DNA of 64,000 nt. Source: Ailanthus altissimus. Lineage: Eukaryota; Streptophyta; Magnoliopsida; Sapindales; Simaroubaceae. The translations under genes and the position numbers were made by a program. The DNA is taken from contig OX327683.1 of assembly GCA_946807835.1 (NCBI GenBank), forward strand, positions 3,291,001 through 3,355,000, written 5' to 3'. The notes beneath the pieces are model-generated. The model was given only the letters and a program-made list of their open reading frames with translations, made no database searches and had not been told where the DNA came from. Shown here in pieces: positions 1 through 12,600 of this stretch; the stretch's first letter is position 1, and the number at the start of each line of letters is the position of its first letter.

Positions 1-300
1 TGACTTATCTAATACCGTATTGATAAGACGAATCATATTTAACATTATCTCATAATGAAAATATTACAATCTGATTAAGAGAGATTTTATTACATACTCA
101 TTTCATCCAAATGAATAATATAGATCATTTATACATAAAAGAAATACATAATCACAACTAACCCCCACCAATAGGGTTTCCATTGTGATTATCAGCGTAT
201 TCTAATGATCACATCATGTTATGACAACTATTGAAGTACATTACAGCAACAAAACAAGTCAAAACATGATAAATGAACAAATAAAAAATTATTTTATAAC
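1..300. other. AT-rich repeat-derived DNA, no gene
   Basis: I see no coding region or RNA gene here. The stretch is AT-rich and leads into the GC-rich array that begins near 301. It may be the inner part of the element whose LTR lies at about 3755-5700, but nothing in the sequence proves this. Confidence 0.4.
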
Positions 301-413
301 AGTGACGAACGTTGCGATGCTGAAAACGGGCGCTGCAGCATTCATAAAATTAGTCTGGGCGCTGCGACGCTAGCCAAAATGCAGGTTGGTGCCGCAGCGC
401 CCAAAATCCAGCG
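301..413. repeat. Left part of a GC-rich ~103-bp tandem array, split by a solo LTR
   Basis: This GC-rich block contains repeated words such as GGCGCTGCAGC and GCCGCAGCGCCC. It continues in register at 3270 on the far side of the solo LTR. If the LTR and one copy of CAGCG are removed, the joined sequence matches the later unit starting near 3385 closely. Confidence 0.7.
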
Positions 414-3269
414 TGTCACACCCCAGACCCAAAAGATCCGACACACGACATCACTTACATTCATTCACTGCATGTGTACTCATAAATAATATTACATAAA
501 ACATTTAACTTTAATTCCACGTAAGAATTCTTAACAAGTTACTAGTAAGTTCAACACTAAAAATCAACCCATAACCTAACATATACACATGAACTTCTAT
601 TAATAATATTTAGACATTCATTTCAATTTCTTTCAGAATTATAACAATTGAATTATGACTGGGACAATTAGTAAACCGGAGATACGCAGAGTTTTCTCAG
701 AGATTAACACTCTACTACGTCACTAGTAGCAACTTTGTTACCGGAAGCCCAGAATATATTCATTGCAAATTCTTACTTAAAATCAATCCATAACCATACT
801 TGGTAAAACTTAACTAAATCCAACCACACATAATAAAATAATACTTAAGTATTTATTCAATAGGGACAATTCAAATATTTTATCCCACGTGTCCCCAAAT
901 GAAACACTCAGCAACCTAGCAACTTAGGGAACCTAAGGAACAGCAGAAGCCTTGCCAAATCCGCTAAGCACACATGTACCTTATTTACCTGAAATCACCA
1001 TAAACTATAATGAGTATAAAACTCAGTAAGCATACTAGTTTTTTGTATATCAAATACAAATACATATATGTACACAATGCATATGTATGATATGCTAGGA
1101 TCAATCAAAATCATAATCTTATCAAATCACATATCATATAAGCGCTTACACATTCTTTCAAAACATATTACAAGAATACCATCACTCAACTACTACTTAG
1201 TAAGACTTACACATCACATATCACATAATGAGCCAAATGTCACTCGTAGGTGACATACCGTATGAGAGGAATAGTACAAGTGAGGTCTTGAATAACACAT
1301 ATATAATGCTCATGCCCGAAGGTAAAAGCCAAACCCTCACCCTGATCATCAGTGAGTCCTCTCACATGCACCAATACGCCACCACACGAATGTGATGACT
1401 CACTCTTCCTTTATGTACCAATAGGATCCTCCATACTACGGAACACATAACATATACCCATCCTGAAGGAAAGGCCACACATAAAGGCTCCACAAATCAC
1501 ATAAGATGCCTACTAAGTCAACAGTGAGTTCAAGCATCCTCAAAACACAAAATATTTCTCATGGACATATTACACTTCAGGGCTTTCTTTGTTAAACACA
1601 TTTCATTTTGAAAGCTCACTTTCAAAAACACATGTATGTCCATGCTCAATGTCAATGCTCACATTCATAAACACATGTCTTTTACATTTCATATCAAATA
1701 CACTTTGACATAACATAAACATATTTCTAAGCACATTTACAAAATCATACATAAATAATTACTATGCTTATTGTGATTTCAATAAAAAAAAGTCTAATAT
1801 ATTTACCTCTTAACACTTTCAGGTACAAGGCTTAAATATCTTTAACCTATCAATGGAGATTAATCCTTTCATAAGCCTCACAATTCACACAAAATACTTT
1901 AAATAGCTTACAAAATTATACACAATGCATTTATCACATCAAATTGGTCTAAATACTTGGTTTCTCAAAACCTGTCATTCTGACCACTTACATTTAACAA
2001 AAAAAATTAATACATCAAATGATGTCCAATTACTCTAAAATCAGAATATATCATTCTTGACTCATATATCCTTCTTATATATGAATATTATATCAAAATG
2101 CCTACACAATCCATTCCATACACATCATCGAATCCAAACTACTAACCTGACAGGATCAAGATACTTACTGAACAGTATTCAATCTCCCAATTTTATAAAA
2201 TCATATACTAACTCAAAAATTTTACAAATATCACATAATTACTCTTAATATATATCTAAATCCATGATAAATATTTCACTTCAAAATCACTGCCAAAAGT
2301 ATTTTAAAACTATTTTATTCTATAGCTTTAAAATTTTGTTAATCAAATACTACAATGAGCTAACACTCTTTAGAAAATCATAACAATTTAACCACATTTA
2401 TCTAACTTCTCAGTTTTGAGTATATCCTATTAGACATATAAACTTATCATATTACACAAATTCGTAATTTTTGAAAATCATTCAGTAGGCTAAAAATTAT
2501 TTGCCACTGTATCATGCTGTTCACAAAGGAAATTTCTAGAATTTTAGGGTCATTTTGATAAATTCACTATAAATTTAATTTCTAGAATTTTCAATCGATT
2601 CAAACTTTCAGATGACCCTAAACATGTCTAATTTCATATACTCAAAATTCAAAATAAGAATCGAATCACAACAATTTATAAAATTCCTGGATCAAGAGAC
2701 TATCAAGCAGAAATTTCACAATTCGTCATGATTTATCAAGCTATCTTATAGATCATCATCAATTCTCACAATATCATACGAAATACACATTAAATCCTCA
2801 ATTATACATATTTTCAGAAATTAAAACTTAAATAAATTAACTTAATTAACACCAATAAATTGAGAAATAGTTGTGATATACCTCTTAAGATTCAAAATTT
2901 TAATTTTTTCTTCTTTTTCTTCTTCTTCTTCTTTTTCTCTCTCCTCTATTTCTCTCTTCTCTCTCTCAAAAGGGGTAGCTCGACCTAAAAATGGGTAAAT
3001 TAGGGTTCAAAAGTGTATTTTTATACTAAGAGGCTAATTTTTTAGTATTTACGAATTTGCCCCCAAAACTTTCAAAGTATAACAATTTGGTCCCTAAAAT
3101 AATTCTAAAGTCTTGCAAATAAACCCAATACTAATAGTATATCCTTAACCTATAAAAATACTACTAATAACAATATATAAATTAAGGATCACCCACATAC
3201 AAATAAAATACGTATATTTATATATATAAATATACATATTCTTACCAGTTATGGATACTGGTTACTACA
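414..3269 (-). mobile_element. Solo LTR of the same family as the intact element at 47633-56834
   Basis: On the minus strand the block starts TGTAGTAACC and ends GTGTGACA-like, the same ends as the 2.7-kb LTRs at 47633 and 54122, and similarity to them runs through its whole length. It is flanked by a perfect 5-bp direct repeat, CAGCG (409-413 and 3270-3274), the size expected of a retroviral-type integrase. At 2856 bp it is slightly longer than the intact LTRs and carries many substitutions and small indels, so it is older. No internal region adjoins it, so it is a solo LTR left by LTR-LTR recombination. Short reading frames within it are mirror images of chance frames in the other LTRs and are not genes. 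Confidence 0.9.
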
Positions 3270-3512
3270 CAGCGCCTCATCGCTGGTTTCCAGTATGTGG
3301 GTGCTGCAGCGCTCACAACCAGTCGCCGCGGCCCTAGCCAAAAAATTAGCTGGCGCTGTAGCGCCCATATCCCAGCACCTCGACGCTGTTTTCTAGTATG
3401 TGGGTGCCGCAGCGCTCCCAGCCTGTCGCCACGGCGCTGGCCAAAATTAGGTTGGCGCTACAACGACCATAAGCTAGCTCCTCAGCGCTGGACACTGTTA
3501 TTGTGCCCGGTG
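3270..3512. repeat. GC-rich tandem array, ~103-bp period
   Basis: Two recognisable units start near 3282 and 3385. Each begins with a TTTCYAGTATGTGGGTG-like word, followed by GC-rich words (GCAGCGCT, GTCGCC, GGCGCTG). A partial third unit ends near 3510. The array stands out sharply from the AT-rich surroundings. No conserved protein frame runs through it; the 89-codon open frame across it is a result of high GC. Confidence 0.7.
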
Positions 3513-3589
3513 CACGAAAATCAATTTTTTTCTATTCCGGAACTCAAATCATCCGATTTAATATGATCAAATATCATATGAACAATTAT

Positions 3590-3720
3590 AAACATCAACA
3601 TGTTCAAGAATTCATAAAATATCAACATGTTCAATTCTAAACATCAACATGCTTGAAATCAAACATCATCATGTTGTTCATCAATTTAACATCAACATGT
3701 TAACAACAACAACATCAAAC
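3590..3720. repeat. Irregular short repeats of a CATCAACATG word
   Basis: The word CATCAACATG and variants recur about six times at irregular spacing between the GC-rich array and the primer binding site. In the minus-strand element this would be the leader just downstream of the primer site. The spacing and unit length vary too much for a satellite or a CRISPR array. Confidence 0.5.
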
Positions 3721-3776
3721 ATCAAACACCATATCAGCATGCTCTGATACCACTTGTTATGATATGGTGTTTGATG
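3720..3776 (-). other. tRNA-Met primer binding site inside a perfect 17-bp inverted repeat
   Basis: The minus strand reads TGGTATCAGAGC at 3741-3752, the usual plant retrotransposon primer binding site for initiator tRNA-Met. It is bracketed by a perfect 17-bp inverted repeat (3720-3736 and 3760-3776). One arm lies at the 3' end of the LTR, the other just inside the element, so the RNA could fold into a stem presenting the primer site in its loop. Confidence 0.8.
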
Positions 3777-5700
3777 GGTATAGATGCATATAATTTTAAA
3801 AAATTAAATACGCAACGGAAGTATTCATACATGTTATACAATATGTATGAAACTCAAGCATGTAATCACATGTATGATCATTCAAGCACATATATATCTC
3901 ATATATATTTTCATGCATGATATAAAATGAATTGTAAATAAATAACCTACCCGGTTATGAAGGTAGCTTTACAATTCTTCAAGAACTCCAAGCTTCAATT
4001 TGTTAAGCTCACCTTGAAGTGTTCCCTTGTACAATTCTAGTTCACAACTAAATCCGGTGGGATTATGAAGCTAGAATGGCAGCCTTGAATTTCCAGCAAA
4101 TGATTATTTTAACACTTAAAATAATTTGTCCTTATGATGATTACTACCAAGAGATGAGAAAAATTAAGTGTTTTCTTTAGTTCTTTATAACTCTTTATGT
4201 TGAACCTTGGTAAGCCTTTGTATTCTCTCTCAACACTTTGAGAAAAACACTTAGGAAATGCTCTCAATTCTCTCTACTTTCTCTTAGAACGAATTTTACA
4301 CTTGAATTACCCAAATTGAACTCTTTCAGTTCTTAATTAAGTGCAAAAAATGATTTCTCTTAGTGCTCAACCACTACTTATCCATGTTTGTCATTATAAA
4401 CATTAATCAATCATATTTTTCACTCATCAATTTGATTCAAGCATTTGAATCAATTTTTAGAGAGTAAATGGCATTTAAACAATGTTAAGTGATTTTACCA
4501 CTTCCTTAGTGCATCATCTAAGAATTTCTAACTGGCCAACATTCCTTATTATTAATAACAAGTGCATTCTCCATTAGCAAATGGTGTTTGCCACTTATTC
4601 CAATTAATAATAATAATTTGATTAATATATAAAATATTAATAATTCAAAACTATTTTGAATATTTACATTTACCATATATGTATTTACCAAGTAAGGTAA
4701 ATAGGTAAATACATGGTAAATTATTTATGGAGCAAGATTATGTCACTTGTCAATTTCTTATTGGTTAACAACTCTTGTAAACCAATAATCTATTTTACAT
4801 TCAATTATTGACAAGTGAATAATAAAAGAAACCTTGAAACATTTTTCATTTTGCTGAAAATTGTTGGATTAATTGTTCAATCCAATTCGCTGCCCCAGTG
4901 CACAATAAGTACACTTCATATTGTGAGACTCTCTAGGTCCATGCCCGATTTGTCATATGAAACTATTTCACATATCTGTGAACAATGTCTCACACACATG
5001 TTACAAATATTACAAAACGGCGCATTAGACCATACAAGTTGAGGTTATAACATATTCGTATAATCTTTCCACCATAAATATCCTTGAAGAGCGGAGATAT
5101 AGATCAACACCGTCAAGTCTCCATTTGCTCAACCACAAACTTATCTCTAGATTTATATTTCAATAAATAATATCCGTAAATACTTTTACGATATTATTAT
5201 TTACGGATATTATTTTTTCGATGATAAAATTAATTCTCGGATATGTCTACTTATGACCATAAGACTTTCTGAAATACAATCTTGGAGTTGCAGGATATTT
5301 TACTCACCCAATTGAGTTGATGGATCCCATATCTGTATACACCGGACTCCATAAGCATCGGACCATATCCAGCGACACCCAGCGGTCAGACCATGAAAGG
5401 TATCTGACATGTGTGGAATCAAATTATGATGGATCATTCACAAGTCCACTGTGGCACTTAGGTTTAAGGACCACGAATACTACTCAACCCAAAAGATCCT
5501 CTATTGACGGCTTTATGGGATGTCTATTGAAGATCTTTGTAAGTCTGTTCAATATTCAGTCCTTACTGATACTTTTATCTCTATACGAGTTTCCACTAAA
5601 CTCGTAGTCTATTAAGCTAACCATCTGAACTATGCAGATATAGACATACACTAATTTATATATATTAAGATCTTCACTAACAGACCCGCATTAGTGAAGA
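3755..5700 (-). mobile_element. Copia-type LTR-like region, outer boundary uncertain
   Basis: Directly beyond the primer binding site the sequence begins TGTTATGATATGG, which is the 3' end of an LTR read on the minus strand. It contains the word ACGCAACGGAAG, which I associate with Ty1-copia LTRs of the SIRE/Maximus type (from memory, not checked). No second copy is present in the window, so the outer end near 5.6-5.9 kb cannot be fixed. The open frames at 4815-5042 and 5317-5607 show no protein similarity that I recognise. Confidence 0.5.
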
Positions 5701-6379
5701 TAGATCAGAAACATTAAATTTAAGAACATATTTGTATAACAACATTTTCTAGCACCATTTGCAACTCATTGCAACTATGTCATTACTAATATATTCTTAG
5801 GTCTTTATCCTATTTAAGACAATGCTCTAACTATTTAGATTTTACTAACTCTTAGTTTTGATCTGAATTCTTTCAGATCATACAATTTCTAAAACGTTAC
5901 AAACATCTTATCATATTTGTATATAATATAATTAGTGATATATTAAAATTATAATTGTATAAACATAAAACAAATATTTATACACAAAAAAAATAGCACG
6001 TAAATGCAAATCTCAACAATACACTATACAACTACCCTCCGGTCCACTAAATTATGACAGAACATATAACTAATAAATACAATTAGAGTGACCCCTCTTT
6101 TTATCAAACTTATTTTTCATAATATTTAAAAGTTCACAAGACTTCTGCTAACCAATTTCACACGTATAATATGGCTAAAAACTAACTGTGTAGTAACTTT
6201 TTTTGATAAGAACTGATATGTGGTAATTAACAAGAGTAAAGACCTCCTACGAAGATTGAAGACTGATTGAATTATGACCTGAGCTAAACTAGCTTGTCCA
6301 AAATTTATAGGAGGCAAGCCGCATCTTAGTTTGTATTAAAAATACAAACATGAAATAATGTTTTACTAAACAGACATAC
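5701..6379. other. AT-rich spacer, possible further decayed SKIP5 sequence
   Basis: No gene is supported here. At 6300-6320 the minus strand encodes a short Leu-Pro-Pro stretch that could be the next exon of the SKIP5-like pseudogene, but the match stops after a few residues. Confidence 0.4.
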
Positions 6380-7945
6380 CAGGCATAGTGGTTTCTTAAT
6401 CTGGATGTTAGAGGCAAGATGAGTGCCGCCTGCTGCAATTAAGATACTGTCGCCAGGTCTAAGAGGAACAATGTGAAGATCAGGTTCTTATAGCCCTAGT
6501 ATATCACAAGAATCACATACAGGCAGTATACAACTTTACAAACCTTGCTGCAGATATAGCTGCCATAAGGTCAGCAAAAACTCCAGGCTCAGATAAATCT
6601 TTTGTGGACCGATCCACACGCAGCCACATGCAAGGGTGACATGCCAAGTAATTCCATCTGTGGCAAACGAAGGCGGTGTTATACTGATCTGCAAGATCCA
6701 TAGCAATTTGTAAAAGAGATCGCACAAATTATGTCATACGTGCATTTGGTAGTATTCCAAATAATCATTACAAACACAATCACATTATCTAGAACACATG
6801 ATTGAGATAAATAAAATAAAAAAAGGTTACTGATTTTTTTTCAGTATTGCAAGTAATATCAATAGATCTGATTCCTCTTATATTTTACCATGTGAGAACC
6901 TAAACCAAATCATACTAGCAAGCTCACTTGAGAATACAGATTCGATCCAAGAAGTCTTGATGTGATTATCTTACTTGCAAAAATACACTAACATTTCTTA
7001 CAATTGGCTCCCACCAAAAGGAATCTCCAAATAACTTTGTTTTCTAAGGGTTAAAATCAGGATGTTTCAAATCTGATTAATGTAAGTCATTGAAGCCAAA
7101 TAAGGATTAGCTTCAACCAATTTTCCTATTTGTGACACTTGTCTTCAACTCTTCAAAGCACTTCACCCTTTATTATGCCATTCCCAGTCTATATCCAAGA
7201 ATTTAAGAGAAAATGACAATCACTAACAATGAGGCAAACATCCTGGCACACCCTGCAGGATTAAACCAAAGACTCATCTTCTGCCTCACTCTCATAGAGG
7301 AAATTCGTTGGACTCTGAGGTCATTGTGGTAAAAATAAATTAACAACTAACTAACACCTTAATTACTACCATTTTCCTTCAAACATAACCGAATCACTAG
7401 CTGTATAAACTCCTAACACATATATACGTCACAGTAAAAAGAACATCAATACACAAACTTACCACTGGACGTCAAAGTTAATAAACAATTTGTTCACAAT
7501 AGAAAAAATCCGAGCCAGTAAAAATCTTAAATATCATATTTAGAAAAGTTCCCCATTCTCAAACCCAGTAAAAAAATTTAACTTCCTTGCCGTAAAAATT
7601 CAAAATTTCAGAAAACATCAATTGGGTAAAACCTATTAGTAAAAATCATAACCCCAACACAAAACCCTAATTCACCTCCTAAATAACCAGAAAACTTCAA
7701 CTTAAAAAAAAAAAAAAAGCATAGAAGAGCTCAAATAACACTGAAAATTAACATTAAAGACAAGATTTTTGTCTTCATATTAAAATGAATAATTAAACAA
7801 CAAAAAGAAGGTAAAGAGAAATCACTTGGAATATGGGATAAGAAGCTGAAAATGTGCATAAGGCACCCATCATCTAGATTATTTATAGGGGCAAACCTCG
7901 ATTTTTCATATTTTTTCTTTTCATTCGCTTATTATTTCGCTGCTC
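6380..7945 (-). pseudogene. SKIP5-like F-box gene remnant, truncated at both ends
   Basis: Three exons can be read. Exon A (7826 to about 7945) encodes an F-box start with NLDDGCLMHIFSFLSHIP. Exon B (6544-6688) continues with YNTAFVCHRWNYLACHP and KDLSEPGVFADL. Exon C (6380-6458) encodes PGDSILIAAGGTHLASNIQI and ends at LCL. The order and wording match plant SKIP5, an F-box protein with a pectate-lyase-like repeat domain that acts in SCF ubiquitin ligases. All intron borders seen are GT..AG and reading phases agree across them. However, the F-box frame runs upstream into a TAA with no ATG, an ATG-led frame nearby ends at the same place, and the C-terminal half of the protein is absent. I infer a fairly recent pseudogene or partial duplicate. 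An intact gene with an unrecognised upstream exon is the less likely alternative. Confidence 0.75.
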
Positions 7946-9699
7946 GCTGTTCATTATTTTCTCTTCTTCTTCGTCTTCCATATTTGAAGACATTTTAATT
8001 TTATTTTTTCCTTTCTCTTTGAATTGAATTGAAACTTCGAAAACCTTGAGAAGTTTGACTAGAGACTGGATTTGCCTCCTTTGACGATGAAGTAATAACT
8101 AACCGAGACGTCATCAGCCGCGAGTCTCCCATACTTTCACCAAGACTAATAACATTCGGATCCTCAAAATTTTTATAATTTGTCAAACAAGTACCCATTA
8201 TTTTCTAGTTATATCACACAAGTCCATGATTTGTAGAGGTCACATTTGATTCTGTTCCTTTCGACTGTCCAATTCCACTTGGATTCATGTTTCGTAGAAT
8301 AGATTGTTTCATTTCCGTGTTTGGTTATAAAATTAAAATAGATTCAAAAAGTGGATGAAAATTGAGAACTAAATTGGCCAGTTCTAGTTGAACAAGTCAA
8401 GCAATTTATCCAACTAAAGTCAGATAAATTTATCCAACTTGGTGGTGACAACATATTACACAATACACTGTCTTCAATCAACTATTATCCTTTTTCTTTC
8501 ATTAGGATCACTTTTGTACTCTTCACAAAATCTCTGGTGTACACAAGCAACTTCAAATTTTAGAACATATTTACAGTCTAAGATGGCAAAATATTCCTAT
8601 GCATACATAGTCTCTAATAAAGATATCATTTAATGGCTCTCAATTCATTGTCTTTTTGTATATAAATGCGAGCAGGTAACTTTTTTCTATAACATCAGCA
8701 AATCTCTTTACACGAAAGACATAACTGAGAGCCATTGATCCAATAGCTCTTACTGAGGCATCCTTATTTGAAACTCATTTTGTGTACATACACACATTTT
8801 TCCACTTGCTTCAGTTTTCCCCAAGGAATCATGTTTTATATGTTTCCAGGGAAATATGGAAAAAAAAAAATAAGTGTCACTTCTAAGAAGCTTCAAACCA
8901 GCAAAGTTGTAAATCTGTTATGAAAAATTTTCAGCAACATGCGATACAACAATATTATACTGTCTCTATCTATATGTGATAAGTATTGATACAAAATACA
9001 ATGATTGGCCTTTCAACCAGGTACAGTCACAAAATTTCTCTCATTGTTCATCTCTCTCTTTCGTACAGCTCTTTTTTACTATGTATTAGCAAAAAAGTTA
9101 CCATTCTCTCATTCATTTCTCTAAATTTTGCCCAAGTTCACAACAACATTGACTCCAATGCTGTTTCCCGAAAGTTCCTTTCCAGTATCGCACAGTTCCA
9201 AATTTGATGATTTGGAATTGTCCACTCACAACATCCAATGCTCTTTCCACGAGATTCGAAACAACCTGAAAGTTCCAGCAAAGATTTGAGTTTGATCAAG
9301 TCAAGCTCATAGATGATACACCCAGTATTAAGTAACAGCATTCAGTTGTCTTCTCCGAATTGTTATCTAACCCATGATGAAACAGTTGACCATATTTCAA
9401 TCAAATTACAAATCACAGAATACTTCATGGTGCATCAATTGAATTATATCGCCTCTTTTTCTTTCTTTCTTTCTTTCTCTCTTTTCTTCACGTTCTGATA
9501 ACCTAGAAAATCCTGAAACCACCCTTAGCAAAAGACCAAAGACATGACCACTCCACTAGTCTCTAAGAGTTCAACTTAAGGATATATTCAGATTTCCCCC
9601 TTTTTTACGAGTGCCATGATATTATCAGAGTTCAATTATCAACTAACCACAAGAACATTAGCGATAAAGATTAAAAGCTGATACATGTACGATACTAAC
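7946..9699. other. Spacer between the SKIP5-like remnant and eIF2B beta
   Basis: AT-rich with no coding region that I recognise. The part just before 9700 should hold the 3' UTR of the eIF2B beta gene, which is read leftward. A CTTT-type microsatellite lies at about 9458-9480. Confidence 0.5.
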
Positions 9700-12600
9700 T
9701 CAATTCCCAGTTGTAGGTCTTCGCTGCACCACCAAATCATCAGCTGAGTAATAATCAGCAATAAGCCGATACATGTATGAAGGATTGTGCCCACCCCTGT
9801 GAAGCAGAAAGAAATTAGCAAAACTATACAGAAACAAAAGAAAGCAAATAAATAAACAAATAAATAAAAGGTGATATGTTGAGAGCTACAACTGGAATGT
9901 GACATCTATGGACATATGCAGGAGAGAATGGAAGTTACTCTATAATGGGAAATGATTGTTTATACCATTTGATTTCAGGCCATATGGTAGATGGATGGAT
10001 GAATTTTGCAAAAGTAATCTCAAGAAACATTAAACATAAACTGCATCAAAAAGGGCATGTAAGGTGTAGAATTTTTGTCTCTCAAGTCTAGCAATAAAAA
10101 GGAGTAGAACTTACGTGTCAGTAATGAAAAGATTCACCAGCTTCGGTGGCACATAATCAAATGTTGGATTGACAATGTGAAGAAGAGGGGAACCATTGCC
10201 ACTTCCAAAATCCATGCAGTCTGAGAACTCTCCAAAATCAAGTAGCTCTGACGGGGATCTCAACTCATTAAGTAAGACTTCAGGATTGTGTGGATACAGA
10301 GGGCACAACTGTCATATAGACCAAACAGAATTTATCAAAAGGACCACTCAAGGATCAGAAATAGTGCTATAGTTCAATGGTGAATATTGAACAAAAGAAT
10401 TGTTAAGTAGAACTTTTTCTGACTTAAACAGAACATGCATAGGGGGAATATCACAAAATTCAATCTTAAAAATGTTGATGCATCAAAAGAATTGTGGTTA
10501 TAGGTATAATAGAAACCAAGCATGAGATGGCCACTCAGAGACTGCCAGTTTCAGAAGTTGTACCATATGCTCCTACGTCCACATCTCCACACTAATTACA
10601 CCAATCTTAACATTTTCCAAACAAAAGAACTATGGAAAATTCAAGCTCTTTAAACACATCCTTATCATTATGAAATAGTATCAGTGTTTTAATAATGTTA
10701 TAATTTATTATTCAGTGTTTTTGTATTTCCTCCTAATACTTTGCTTCATCTATCTCATCCAACAGAAGTACACCCAAGCATCCAACAACTTTGAGCATTC
10801 ATCATTACCTGCAATTGCATGTAAGAATGTGCTTCTATCTAAATGAACACATGCAAACATGCATGCATGCGGGCACATATACATATTCATAAATGCATTT
10901 GTGCAAGCAATACAAACCGCATGTCTCTATACATGTATGTGTGTGTGGTCTAGAACATGAAAAGTCAATTTTAGAATTTTAAGATTTGTTTTTACTTTGT
11001 CTAGTTAGGTTGTGTTTTGGTCATGTTCATTAGTATTTCGGTCTGGTTTATTTTTTGTCTTAAAGTAATTTTCTTGTTCAAGTAAATCTTTTGTGTGGTC
11101 AATTGGTTCAACTGGTAAAGCCTTGTGGGTGGAGCCAGTAGGTTTGGGGTTCAGACCTTGCACACACCAGAGTAGGGAGTATGGTTTATATTGGTTTATA
11201 TTTCATGTAATAAGATAATTTTTTTTTATTAAAAAAAAAGTTATGTTACTTCTAGGAATAGATTTCTTTTGACTTTAGTTTCATGCTTTTTTGGCCATTT
11301 TAAATAGGGCCTCTTATGTTTCAATTTTAAGTAGACTTGACCAATGAATTCTTGAATAAAGTAATGTGGCTTCTTCCCTAATGCCATCTTATTTTCCCTC
11401 CCTTTTTCTCTGTAGTCTCCTCCTTTTTGTTCTCATTATTGGTTTTCAACAGTTTCTTTTATTTTTCCCCGTTCTTCCCTTTTTATTATATTTGACAAGA
11501 TACATTCCTGCAACCAAACCATAAAAACACTCGTTTTACTTTTCAGATCAAATTCTGACCACCATCTACAACAATACCAACCGCATTATTAAAATCACAA
11601 AAAGTTTATCTATAACTTTCCATAAAAGGAGTGATGGGTTTTGCTTGCCATAAATAGCAACCACTTTGTAACCAAGACATGCAATTGAGAAATTTTACTC
11701 TCAATATCATAAGCTCCTTCCACTTTATTATAATTTTTGCTTCAAATTTTCAACACGTTATCAGACTAGTTTGGTGCAGTTAGTATCTAGTTTTCCTTAT
11801 ACTCCTATATTATCCTGTTATTTAATTTAATACCCTACGAGTATGCTTTGTGGTTGCATTGAGTTGGACCCTTCACATCATAAAATAAGGCTAATTTATA
11901 CATTATATGTTATTATAACATTTCTATGTTTAGTAACTAATATGGTCATTACAACCCGAAGCTTGCAATAGACATACATATAATCTTAAGTTCTAAACTA
12001 GATTCTAAAGCTCTTCATTAACATGTCGAATCTTATAAAACTCAAGTTTGTTGCTTGGATATTTCTGGTGAAAACTATTTATCTTGGATCCTGGATGTTG
12101 AAATTCACCTAGATGTTACGTGTATAAAAAACAACCTAACCTGGTAATAACTCATCCCCTTAGAAACATGCAAAAGTTAAAATTTTCCTTCGATACCATT
12201 TCCATCAAGCACTGAAAAGTGAATATCTCATTGTTCAGGACCCAGATTGTTTTTTGGAAAGGTTTGAATGAGCAATTTGGCCACCTAAAGTCAGTAATCC
12301 TATCATATGCTCGTAATGAGTGGATGCACTTGTGATTACAAGATTTCTAAATAGTCAGTGAATATAACTCCACATTATTTAGAATTACTTCGTAATCTTA
12401 TTAATGAAAAGAAGTTGAAAAAAACATTTTCCTCTCTCCATGCTCGAATATGGTTCTCAAACAATAATATCGAGTGTATGAGTACAAAAACATTTCTGAT
12501 TTGATTTCATGTCTTCTTGTTATAGAGAAAAATAAAGAGCTTTTATTGAAAAACTATCATTCTCGCCCAACTGGTGCTACATCATTACTTGAAGCAAATG

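Noticed and set aside
3590..3720. CRISPR-like array of CATCAACATG words
   Set aside because: The genome is plant nuclear DNA, the repeats are short and irregular, and they lie in a retroelement leader.
11104..11157. A tRNA gene suggested by A-box and B-box
   Set aside because: No cloverleaf can be drawn, and the unit ends in an A-rich tail as a SINE does.
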